Positions 54,829 through 62,088 of a DNA stretch of 64,000 nucleotides are shown here, one piece after another. The notes under the pieces are model-generated. The model was given only the letters and a program-made list of their open reading frames with translations. It was not told the DNA's origin and did not search any database. Position 1 is the stretch's first letter. Each line of letters begins with the position of its first letter. The position numbers were made by a program, and so were the translations under genes. The DNA comes from Porphyrobacter sp. (GTDB taxonomy: Bacteria > Pseudomonadota > Alphaproteobacteria > Sphingomonadales > Sphingomonadaceae): the NCBI GenBank assembly GCA_027531395.1, contig JAPZRO010000004.1, forward strand, positions 186,001 through 250,000, written 5' to 3'.

Positions 54829-54856
54829 TTGACTTCGAGAATGCAATACATATACA
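54829..54856 (+). promoter_or_regulatory. Sigma-70-like promoter of the sulfur dioxygenase operon
   Basis: TTGACT (54829-54834), a 16-bp spacer, and TATACA (54851-54856). The transcript would start near 54863, about 22 bp before ATG 54885. The inverted repeat at 54847-54867 overlaps the -10 element, the placement expected for repression. Confidence 0.55.
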
Positions 54857-54867
54857 CGATTTATGTA
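54847..54867. promoter_or_regulatory. Candidate ArsR-type operator, TACATA-N9-TATGTA
   Basis: A perfect 6-bp inverted repeat, AT-rich against a GC-rich background. It lies in the 72-bp divergent gap between the peroxiredoxin-arsR operon and the sulfur dioxygenase operon, overlapping the -10 of the latter. Size and symmetry fit a winged-helix dimer site. Binding is inferred. Confidence 0.55.
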
Positions 54868-54884
54868 ATCAAAAGGAGATAGTC

Positions 54885-55817
54885 ATGAGTGCCCATGACC
54901 CGATCCTCGCTGCGGCCGCCGCGCAGGTCGAGCGGGCGCGTGCCGATGCGGCGCTCCGCCCTGAAGTTGCGGGATTCTTCGATCCTGCGACCTTCACGGT
55001 GACCTATGTCGTGCACGATCCGGCGACCCGCGAGGCAGCGATTGTCGACTCGGTGCTCGATTTCGATCCCGCTTCGGGCCGCACCTCGACCGCCTCTGCC
55101 GATGCAGTAATCGATTACGTGAATTCGCATAATCTGAAAGTGAAATGGCTGCTCGAAACCCATGCCCATGCCGACCATTTCTCGGCCGCGCCCTATCTCC
55201 AGGAGCGGCTCGGCGGCAAGATCGCGATCGGCGAGCATATCGTCATGGTGCAGCAGGTCTTCGGCAAGCTGTTCAACGCCGGCACCGAGTTCGAACGCGA
55301 CGGCTCTCAGTTCGATCGCCTGTTCAGTGATGGCGACAGCTTCGCCATAGGCACCCTGCCGGTGACGGTGATGCACGTTCCCGGCCACACGCCCGCATGC
55401 ATCGCCTATGTCGTGGGCGAGGCGGTGTTCGTGGGCGATACCATGTTCATGCCCGACTACGGCACCGCCCGCGCCGACTTCCCAGGCGGCGATGCGCGCA
55501 CCCTGTTCCGCTCGCTGCGCCGCATCCTCTCGCTTCCGGGCGAGACGCGGCTGTTCATGTGCCATGACTACCTGCCCAAGGGCCGGACGGAATATGTGTG
55601 GGAGACCACCGTCGCTGCCGAGCGCGAAGGCAATGTCCATGCCCATGACGGGATCAGCGAGGACGAATTCGTCGCCATGCGCGAGGCCCGCGATGCGACG
55701 CTCGACATGCCGCGGCTGATCCTGCCGAGCGTGCAGGTCAACATGCGCGCGGGCCACTTGCCGCCGCCCGACGACAACGGCGTTGTCTATCTCAAGCTGC
55801 CGGTGAACGCGGTATGA
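54885..55817 (+). CDS. MBL-fold persulfide dioxygenase (ETHE1/Blh-like)
   Basis: Metallo-beta-lactamase-fold iron enzyme, 310 residues. The metal motif is THAHADH (H93, H95, D97, H98), with H167 in VPGHTP, D185 in VFVGDT and H227 in MCHDY. The C-terminal PSVQVNMRAGHLPPPDDNG matches the Blh/SDO group, which oxidises glutathione persulfide to sulfite. AAAGGAGAT precedes ATG 54885. The setting (sulfur transporters downstream, ArsR and Prx upstream) supports sulfide detoxification. The stop overlaps the next gene. Confidence 0.92.
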   Translation: MSAHDPILAAAAAQVERARADAALRPEVAGFFDPATFTVTYVVHDPATREAAIVDSVLDFDPASGRTSTASADAVIDYVNSHNLKVKWLLETHAHADHFSAAPYLQERLGGKIAIGEHIVMVQQVFGKLFNAGTEFERDGSQFDRLFSDGDSFAIGTLPVTVMHVPGHTPACIAYVVGEAVFVGDTMFMPDYGTARADFPGGDARTLFRSLRRILSLPGETRLFMCHDYLPKGRTEYVWETTVAAEREGNVHAHDGISEDEFVAMREARDATLDMPRLILPSVQVNMRAGHLPPPDDNGVVYLKLPVNAV

Positions 55818-56278
55818 TCCTGCTCGCCACCGAATTGCCGGGGTTCGCCGGATCGGCTCCGCTCGCAGGCCTTGCGGGCGGGCTGCTGATCGGGCTGGCC
55901 GCAGCGCTGATGCTGCTCGGCGCGGGGCGGATTGCCGGGGTGTCCGGCATCGCCGCGCGTGCCGTCGGCCTTGCTTCCGGTTCGCTGCCGCGCTCGGGTG
56001 CATGGGCCTTCATCATCGGCCTGCCGCTCGGCGCGCTGATCGTCACGAGCTTGTCGGGCGCGGCCGTTCCTGCCTTTGCCGGAACCGTGCCGCTAGTGAT
56101 CGCCGGCCTGATCGTCGGCGTCGGCACACGGCTCGGTAGCGGTTGCACAAGCGGGCATGGCGTGTGCGGCATGAGCCGCCTCTCGCAGCGCTCGCTGGTT
56201 GCCACAGCGACCTTCATGGCGACCGGCTTTGCCACGGTCGCAGCGATGAACGCGTTCGGGATTGAGGTGCTGCCATGA
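55814..56278 (+). CDS. YeeE/YedE-family transporter, first half
   Basis: Half-size sulfur-compound transporter, 154 residues, about four helices with the family signature GTRLGSGCTSGHGVCGMSRLSQRS, whose Cys residues are thought to relay thiosulfate or persulfide sulfur. It overlaps the dioxygenase stop and the start of the second half, so the pair probably forms a heterodimer equivalent to one full YeeE (like PmpA with PmpB). Confidence 0.9.
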   Translation: MILLATELPGFAGSAPLAGLAGGLLIGLAAALMLLGAGRIAGVSGIAARAVGLASGSLPRSGAWAFIIGLPLGALIVTSLSGAAVPAFAGTVPLVIAGLIVGVGTRLGSGCTSGHGVCGMSRLSQRSLVATATFMATGFATVAAMNAFGIEVLP

Positions 56279-56700
56279 TCCGCGACACGCTGATCCCGCT
56301 CGCCTCGGGGACCATCTTTGGCGCGGGCCTTGCGCTGGGCGGAATGACCGATCCGGCGCGGGTGCGCGGCTTTCTCGATCTGTTCGGGGCGTGGGACCCG
56401 ACGCTCGCCTTCGTGATGGGCGGCGCGGTGCTGGTGATGGCGCTTGCCTGGCTGGTGCAGAAGCGGATGCAGCGCCCGGCCTTTGCCGAGGGCTTCTCGC
56501 TCCCCGACCGCAGCGACATCACGCCCCGCCTTGTCGGTGGTTCGGCGCTGTTCGGCATTGGCTGGGGAATTGCCGGGCTGTGCCCCGGCCCGGGCTTTGC
56601 CGCGCTGGCGATCCAGCCCGCTCCGGCTGCGATCTTCGTGGCCGCGATGCTGGCCGGAATGCTGCTGGTGCGGCTGACGGAAAGACAGCGCGGCGGATGA
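56275..56700 (+). CDS. YeeE/YedE-family transporter, second half (DUF6691-type)
   Basis: Companion half, 141 residues, four helices, with GAGLALGGMTDPARVRGFLDLFG and the conserved GIAGLCPGPGFAAL carrying one Cys. The start overlaps the first half by 4 bp and the stop overlaps the TauE-type gene (ATGA). The expected job is moving a sulfur species across the inner membrane with the first half. Confidence 0.9.
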   Translation: MIRDTLIPLASGTIFGAGLALGGMTDPARVRGFLDLFGAWDPTLAFVMGGAVLVMALAWLVQKRMQRPAFAEGFSLPDRSDITPRLVGGSALFGIGWGIAGLCPGPGFAALAIQPAPAAIFVAAMLAGMLLVRLTERQRGG

Positions 56701-57488
56701 TCGACACCCTGCACCTGACGCTGGGCGCGCTGTCGGGCGTGCTGGTCGGCTTCACGCTCGGGCTGGTCGGCGGCGGAGGCTCGATCCTTGCCGTGCCGCT
56801 GATGGTCTATCTGGTGGGCGTCGAGAACCCCCATGTCGCGATCGGCACAGCCGCGCTGGCAGTGGCGGCCAATGCCGCGATCGGCCTTGTCCAGCATGCC
56901 CGCGCAGGCGACGTGCGCTGGCCCTGCGGGCTGGTGTTCGCGAGTTCCGGCGTCCTCGGCGCGCTCGCCGGCTCGAGCCTCGGCAAGAGCGTCGACGGGC
57001 AGCAACTGCTGGTGCTGTTCGCGCTGCTGATGCTGGCGGTGGGCGCGTTGATGCTGCGCAGCCGCAAGGCCGAGGGCGACCCCGGCGTGAGGCTCGGGCG
57101 CGACAATGCCCCGCGGCTGGTCGCCTTTGGCCTCGGCACCGGCGCCTTCAGCGGGTTCTTCGGGATCGGCGGCGGTTTTTTGATCGTGCCGGGCCTGATC
57201 GCCTCGACCGACATGATGATGGTGAACGCGGTCGGCACCAGTCTGGTCGCGGTGACAGCCTTCGGCCTTGCGACCGCCGGCAGCTACGCGGCATCGGGGC
57301 TGATCGACTGGGGCCTTGCAGGGGTGTTCATCGCCGGAGGCACAGTGGGCGGGCTGATCGGCACCCGCGTCTCGCACCGCCTTGCTGCGGGCGGCCGGCT
57401 CAAGACCGTCTTCGCCCTGCTGATCTTCGCCGTTGCAGGCTACATGCTGTTCAAAAGCGGACAGGCGCTCGCGGGAATGACCCCCTGA
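56697..57488 (+). CDS. TauE/SafE-family sulfite/organosulfonate exporter
   Basis: A 263-residue membrane protein with two TauE repeats. Each opens with the GGGGSILAVPL or GIGGGFLIVPGL pattern, and the protein has about eight helices. Sulfite made by the dioxygenase encoded upstream would be its natural cargo. It is the last gene of the coupled dioxygenase-YeeE-YeeE-TauE operon and is followed by a strong hairpin. Confidence 0.9.
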   Translation: MIDTLHLTLGALSGVLVGFTLGLVGGGGSILAVPLMVYLVGVENPHVAIGTAALAVAANAAIGLVQHARAGDVRWPCGLVFASSGVLGALAGSSLGKSVDGQQLLVLFALLMLAVGALMLRSRKAEGDPGVRLGRDNAPRLVAFGLGTGAFSGFFGIGGGFLIVPGLIASTDMMMVNAVGTSLVAVTAFGLATAGSYAASGLIDWGLAGVFIAGGTVGGLIGTRVSHRLAAGGRLKTVFALLIFAVAGYMLFKSGQALAGMTP

Positions 57489-57499
57489 CGTCTGCCGCC

Positions 57500-57537
57500 G
57501 CACCGCCGGACACCCCCCCAATACCGTCCGGCGGTGC
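57500..57537 (+). terminator. Perfect 12-bp hairpin between the sulfur operon and cydA
   Basis: GCACCGCCGGAC, 14-nt loop, GTCCGGCGGTGC, beginning 12 bp after the TauE-type stop. Short T-runs follow (CCCTTTC). It probably ends the sulfur operon and separates it from the cydAB promoter. Confidence 0.65.
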
Positions 57538-57615
57538 AACCCTTTCGGCTTCAAACCGTATATCCGGTGCAGCGATTGCAATTGATCGGTGCAGCCAAGG
57601 GATTAGCTCCTGACC

Positions 57616-59070
57616 ATGCTGGAAAACCTCGACGCCCTGCTGCTTGCACGGATCCAGTTCGCCTTTACGGTGAGCTTCCATTTCTTCTTCCCCGCCTTCT
57701 CGATCGGGCTCGCCAGTTACCTCGCGGTGCTCGAAGGGCTGTGGCTGAAAACCGGCAAGAGCGTCTATCTCGACCTGTTCAAATACTGGCTCAAGATCTT
57801 CGCGATCGCCTTTGCGATGGGCGTCGTCTCGGGGATCGTCATGTCCTACCAGTTCGGCACCAACTGGTCGGTGTTTTCGGACAAGGCCGGGCCGGTGATC
57901 GGCCCGCTGATGGCCTACGAGGTGCTGACCGCCTTCTTCCTTGAGGCAGGCTTCCTCGGTGTGATGCTGTTCGGGATGAACAAGGTCGGCAAGAAACTGC
58001 ACTTCGCCGCAACGCTGATGGTGGCGCTCGGCACTTTCGTTTCGGCCTTCTGGATCCTCAGCGTGAACAGCTGGATGCAGACCCCGACCGGCTATTTCGT
58101 GGCCGAGAACGGCCAGTTCATGCCGGGCGACAGCTGGACCGCGATCATCTTCAACCCGAGCTTTCCCTATCGCCTCGTCCACACGGTGATGGCGGCCTAC
58201 CTCACCACCGCCTTCGTTGTCGGCGCGGTGGGGGCGTGGCACCTGCTCAAGGACAAGGCCAATCCGCACGCCCGCACAATGTTCTCGATGGCGATGTGGA
58301 TGGCGGCGATCGTTACCCCGGCACAGATCTTCGCGGGCGACATGCACGGCCTCAACACCCTCGAGCATCAGCCCGCCAAGGTGATGGCGATGGAAGGGCA
58401 CTTCCAGTCCCACCCCGACGGCGCGCCGCTGATCCTGTTCGGCATTCCCGACAGCGAGGCTAAGGAGGTGCGCTATGCGATCGAAATCCCGAAATTCTCC
58501 TCGCTGATTCTCAAGCATGATCTCGATGCGCCGCTCGCCGGGCTCGACACTATTCCGGATGACGAAGAGCCGCCGGTCGGCACGGTTTTCTGGAGCTTCC
58601 GCGTGATGGTCGGCATCGGCTTTGCGATGCTCGGCATCGGGTTGTGGAGCCTGTGGGGCCGGGTGCGGGGCAAGCTTTACGACATGAGCTGGCTGCACCG
58701 TGCCGCCGTGCTGATGGGGCCCTCGGGCTTCGCCGCGGTTCTGGCGGGATGGATCACCACCGAAGTTGGCCGCCAGCCTTATGTCATCTACGGCGTGCTG
58801 CGGACCGCCGATGCGGCAAGTCCCCTCGACGCGCCCGCCGTCGCGGCCTCGCTGCTCGCTTTCATACTCGTCTACTTCACGGTCTTCGGAATCGGCGTGT
58901 GGTACATCCTCAAGCTGATGGGCAAGGCCCCGCACGCAGGCGAATATGGCGTCAAGCGCGGCGACACCGGCCCGATCCGCACCGCCGGCATCACCCCGGG
59001 GCCGACCCAGAACCCGCTGGGTGACGAGACCCTGCCGACCCATGGCCCGTCTGAAAAGGAGCCGGTGTGA
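57616..59070 (+). CDS. cydA: Cytochrome bd quinol oxidase subunit I (CIO type)
   Basis: Heme-bearing subunit of 484 residues with RIQFAFTVSFHFFFPAFSIG (heme His), FFLEAGFLG, and GWITTEVGRQPYVIYG. The Q-loop is short, which places it in the cyanide-insensitive (CIO) group rather than E. coli-type CydA. Such oxidases keep working in the presence of sulfide, which fits the neighbouring sulfide operon. ATG 57616 is used. The C-terminal tail (GPTQNPLGDETLPTHG) is hydrophilic. The stop overlaps the cydB start region. Confidence 0.95.
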   Translation: MLENLDALLLARIQFAFTVSFHFFFPAFSIGLASYLAVLEGLWLKTGKSVYLDLFKYWLKIFAIAFAMGVVSGIVMSYQFGTNWSVFSDKAGPVIGPLMAYEVLTAFFLEAGFLGVMLFGMNKVGKKLHFAATLMVALGTFVSAFWILSVNSWMQTPTGYFVAENGQFMPGDSWTAIIFNPSFPYRLVHTVMAAYLTTAFVVGAVGAWHLLKDKANPHARTMFSMAMWMAAIVTPAQIFAGDMHGLNTLEHQPAKVMAMEGHFQSHPDGAPLILFGIPDSEAKEVRYAIEIPKFSSLILKHDLDAPLAGLDTIPDDEEPPVGTVFWSFRVMVGIGFAMLGIGLWSLWGRVRGKLYDMSWLHRAAVLMGPSGFAAVLAGWITTEVGRQPYVIYGVLRTADAASPLDAPAVAASLLAFILVYFTVFGIGVWYILKLMGKAPHAGEYGVKRGDTGPIRTAGITPGPTQNPLGDETLPTHGPSEKEPV

Positions 59071-60065
59071 TGGATCTCACCGTCATCTGGGCGTTCATCA
59101 TCGCCTTTGCGGTCTTTGCCTATGTGGTGATGGACGGGTTCGATCTGGGCATCGGCATCCTCTTCCCGGCCTTCGCCGCCGGGCGCGAGCGGGACCGGGC
59201 GATGAACTCGATTGCGCCGGTGTGGGACGGGAACGAGACCTGGCTGGTGCTGGGGGGAGGGGGCCTGTTCGCCGCCTTTCCGCTCGCCTATGCGGTGATC
59301 CTGCCGGCGACCTATCCGCTGATCATCGCGATGCTATTGGGCCTCGTGTTCCGCGGCGTCGCCTTCGAATATCGCTGGCGTGATCCGGGGCATCAGGCCT
59401 TCTGGGACAAGGCCTTCACCGGCGGCTCTTTCGTCGCTGCGCTGGCGCAGGGGATGACGCTGGGCGCGCTGCTGCAGGGCATCGAGGTGGAAGGCCGCGC
59501 CTATGCCGGCAGCTGGTGGGACTGGCTCACCCCATACACCCTGCTCACCGGCCTCGGCACTGTGGCGGGCTATGCCCTGCTGGGGGCGAGTTGGCTGATC
59601 TGGAAGCTCGATGGCGAGGAGCAGGCCCACGCCCGCAAACTCGCGATCCGCTGGGGTGCGGCGACGATCGTGCTGATGGGCGCGGTGAGCCTCTACAACA
59701 TCGCCTTGAACGCCGATTACGCCGCGCGCTGGCTTTCGGCACCGGAGGTCTACTGGGTCGCACCGGTGCCGATCCTCACCGCGATTGTCGCGCTCTCGAT
59801 GCTGCGCGCGATCCTCAAGGACCGCAATTCGAAGCCGTTCTGGCTCGGCATTGCGCTGTTCTTCCTCGGCATGAGCGGGCTGGGGGTGACGATCTGGCCC
59901 TATGCCGTGCCCGAGGCCCTGACCATCTGGGATGCCGCTGCACCCGAGCGCAGCCAGATCTTCATGCTGGTGGGCGTGGCCATCACCCTGCCGCTGATCA
60001 TCGGCTACACCGCCTGGGCCTATTGGGTGTTCAGGGGCAAGGTGGCGGATGAGGGGTATCACTGA
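59070..60065 (+). CDS. cydB: Cytochrome bd quinol oxidase subunit II
   Basis: Second core subunit, 331 residues, about nine helices, with the conserved N-terminal FAVFAYVVMDGFDLGIGIL and PVWDGNETWLVLGGGGLFAAFPLAY. An in-frame GTG (59067) abuts ATG 59070. AAGGAG lies 8 bp before the ATG, so the ATG is preferred. It overlaps the last base of the cydA stop. The small third subunit follows 34 bp later. Confidence 0.95.
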   Translation: MDLTVIWAFIIAFAVFAYVVMDGFDLGIGILFPAFAAGRERDRAMNSIAPVWDGNETWLVLGGGGLFAAFPLAYAVILPATYPLIIAMLLGLVFRGVAFEYRWRDPGHQAFWDKAFTGGSFVAALAQGMTLGALLQGIEVEGRAYAGSWWDWLTPYTLLTGLGTVAGYALLGASWLIWKLDGEEQAHARKLAIRWGAATIVLMGAVSLYNIALNADYAARWLSAPEVYWVAPVPILTAIVALSMLRAILKDRNSKPFWLGIALFFLGMSGLGVTIWPYAVPEALTIWDAAAPERSQIFMLVGVAITLPLIIGYTAWAYWVFRGKVADEGYH

Positions 60066-60099
60066 TGTCCTCAAGTAGCGCAGCGATAGGACGCAAATA

Positions 60100-60234
60100 G
60101 TGCTTGCGCCGCCGGAACGCGAACCTGAGGCTCCCCTGTGGCAGCGCCTGCTCTGGATGGCGGGCATCTGGGCCGCGAGTGTCGCGGTGCTGGGTGCGGT
60201 GGCCTATATCATCCGCCTGTGGATCGCTCCCTGA
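60100..60234 (+). CDS. DUF2474 small bd-oxidase subunit (CydX-like)
   Basis: A 44-residue protein starting at GTG 60100 (TAGGA 8 bp upstream): [21 protein letters not shown] then [22 protein letters not shown]. It has one membrane helix with a hydrophilic, Pro/Glu-rich N-terminus. DUF2474 proteins of this size are found with cydAB, where CydX-type peptides stabilise the oxidase hemes. The stop TGATG overlaps the next gene. An 11-codon reading frame bridges cydB and this gene (60065-60100). Confidence 0.82.
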   Translation: MLAPPEREPEAPLWQRLLWMAGIWAASVAVLGAVAYIIRLWIAP

Positions 60235-60575
60235 TGGTCAAGGTCTGGTACGACGGCGCCTGTCCGCTGTGCCTGCGCGAGATTGCGCTGATGCGGCGGC
60301 TCGACCGGCGCGGGCGCATCACCTTTGTCGATGTGGCCGCAGGGGCCGATCCCTCCTGCCCCATCGATCGCACAGCCTTGCTCGCCCGCTTCCATGCCGA
60401 GGAGGACGGGGTGGTGCACGATGGCGCTGCCGCCTTCGCGGCGATGTGGCGCGCGATTCCCTTGCTGCGCCCGCTGGGCCTTGCGGCGCGCAGTCCGCTG
60501 GTGCTGCGGGTGCTAGAGGCGGCCTATCTGCGCTTCCTCAAGGTGCGTCCCCGGCTGCAACGCTTCTTCGCCTAG
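60234..60575 (+). CDS. DCC-family (DUF393) thiol protein
   Basis: A 113-residue protein with the family mark YDGACPLCLREI, a CxxC pair at C10 and C13, after a first beta-strand as in thioredoxin-like folds. Function is not established; a thiol-disulfide role is usually proposed. It is translationally coupled to the DUF2474 gene, so it belongs to the bd-oxidase operon. Confidence 0.88.
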   Translation: MVKVWYDGACPLCLREIALMRRLDRRGRITFVDVAAGADPSCPIDRTALLARFHAEEDGVVHDGAAAFAAMWRAIPLLRPLGLAARSPLVLRVLEAAYLRFLKVRPRLQRFFA

Positions 60576-60644
60576 AAACCGCTTGCCCTGACGCGCCGCT
60601 TCGGCTGATCTCCCCGGCAAAGACAACGGGAGAGACAAGACGCC

Positions 60645-61811
60645 ATGAGCAATTTCGGCGCGATGCAGAACGAGATCTACAACGCGGGGCTGAAGGGCAT
60701 CCTGCCCACCTTCCCGGTCGATTTCGCCACCCTCGAAAAGCGCGCGCACGAGGCGCTGGGGCCGATGCTCACCAACTATGTCGCGGGCGGCTGCGGGGAC
60801 GAGCACACGCAGGACCAGAACGCCGCCGCCTTCCACCACTGGGGCATGGTGCCGCGCATGATGGTCGATTGCACCACCCGCGACCTGTCGATCGAGCTGT
60901 TTGGCCACAAATACCCCACGCCGCTGTTCATGGCCCCGATCGGCCTCAACGGCGAGGCCTCGCAGGACCGCCACGGCGACATGGCCGCCGCGCGGGCCTC
61001 GGCGATGACGGGGGTGCCGTTCTGTGCCTCGACCCTCGCCAATGATCCGCTCGAGGATGTGAAGGTCGCCTGCGGCGATACGCCCGCGTGGTTCCAGCTC
61101 TACACGCCGAAAAACAAGGAGCTGGCTACCAGCCTGATCCGCCGCGCCGAGGAGGCGGGCTACAAGGCGCTGGTGGTGACGCTCGACACCTGGGTGACGG
61201 GCTGGCGCCCGCGCGATCTCAATGCGTCCAACTTCCCGCAGCTGCGCGGCAAGGTCTTGCACAACTACTTCTGCGATCCGGTGTTCCGCTCGCTGCTCGC
61301 CAAGCCCCCCGAGGAGGATCCCGCGGCGGCGATCTTCACCTGGGCGGCGACCTTCGGACAGGTGCTCACCTGGGACGACATGGCATGGTTCAAGTCGGTG
61401 ACGAAACTGCCGATCGTCCTCAAAGGCATCTGCCATCCCGATGACGCGCGCCGCGCGGTCGATAGCGGGGCGGATGCGGTCTATTGCTCGAACCACGGCG
61501 GGCGGCAGGCCAATGGCGGGATCGCGACCATCGACCTGCTGGAGGACGTGGTGAAAGCGTCGGGCGACACGCCGGTTCTGTTTGACAGCGGAATCCGTTC
61601 CGGCACCGATGCCGTCAAGGCGCTGGCGATGGGTGCCCGCGCGGTCGGGGTGGGGCGGCCCTATACCTACGGCCTCGCGCTCGGCGGGGCGGAAGGTGCA
61701 GCGTGGGTGTTACGATCAATCCTCGCCGAAGCCGATCTGCTGATGGCCGTTAACGGTTATCCGACGCTCGCCGACGTGCGTGCAGCGGGGGTGCGGCGGA
61801 CCGACCGCTAA
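60645..61811 (+). CDS. FMN-dependent alpha-hydroxy-acid oxidase, lactate 2-monooxygenase-like
   Basis: A 388-residue TIM-barrel flavoenzyme. Active-site residues are in SNHGGRQANGG (His base and Arg), DSGIRSGTDAVKALAMGA (FMN phosphate) and LKGICHPDDARRA (Lys). The N-terminus QNEIYNAGLKGILPTFPVDF and WVTGWRPRDLNASNFPQLRG are the pattern of lactate 2-monooxygenases rather than LldD or glycolate oxidase. The likely substrate is L-lactate or a related hydroxy acid, oxidised to acetate plus CO2 or to pyruvate. Ribosome-binding site GGGAGAGAC. Confidence 0.88.
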   Translation: MSNFGAMQNEIYNAGLKGILPTFPVDFATLEKRAHEALGPMLTNYVAGGCGDEHTQDQNAAAFHHWGMVPRMMVDCTTRDLSIELFGHKYPTPLFMAPIGLNGEASQDRHGDMAAARASAMTGVPFCASTLANDPLEDVKVACGDTPAWFQLYTPKNKELATSLIRRAEEAGYKALVVTLDTWVTGWRPRDLNASNFPQLRGKVLHNYFCDPVFRSLLAKPPEEDPAAAIFTWAATFGQVLTWDDMAWFKSVTKLPIVLKGICHPDDARRAVDSGADAVYCSNHGGRQANGGIATIDLLEDVVKASGDTPVLFDSGIRSGTDAVKALAMGARAVGVGRPYTYGLALGGAEGAAWVLRSILAEADLLMAVNGYPTLADVRAAGVRRTDR

Positions 61812-61872
61812 GACAGTCGAACGCAAGTGCGTTAACCAAATCCATACTACGTTTTCCACAGATTTGCTGTTA

Positions 61873-61885
61873 GTGTGCATCACAC
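61873..61885. promoter_or_regulatory. Inverted repeat GTGTG-CAT-CACAC before a small gene
   Basis: A perfect 5-bp inverted repeat in an AT-richer stretch (TTTTCCACAGATTTGCTGTT just before it), 28 bp upstream of the 51-codon gene. It could be a small operator. No regulator is assigned. Confidence 0.4.
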
Positions 61886-61913
61886 AACAACAAGCGAATC
61901 GGGAACGCGATCA

Positions 61914-62069
61914 ATGGCACGACCGACAATCTGGTCCAGCGGACCGGATCCCATGCGCCGCACTGTCTGCATCCAGGACGAGCACACGCGCCGCGCGCGC
62001 TATGGCCGCATCCAGCCGATGGACAGCCGCCATTCGCTGCTGAAGCGGATTGCCCGCCTGATCCCCTGA
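61914..62069 (+). CDS. Small basic protein, 51 residues
   Basis: Not recognised. ATG 61914 has GGGAACG about 8-10 bp upstream. The sequence is Arg-rich (MRRTVCIQDEHTRRARYGR, HSLLKRIARLIP) with a single Cys and an amphipathic C-terminal helix. Codon use resembles the neighbours, and the upstream gap is promoter-like. Its 3' end is 19 bp from the convergent dehydrogenase. Confidence 0.55.
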   Translation: MARPTIWSSGPDPMRRTVCIQDEHTRRARYGRIQPMDSRHSLLKRIARLIP

Positions 62070-62088
62070 ATCAGCGGTCGAAGGCGGA

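Noticed and set aside
61830..61850. TTAACCAAATCCATAC as a CtrA site
   Set aside because: It has only one TTAA half-site, and the second half at N7 reads CATA.
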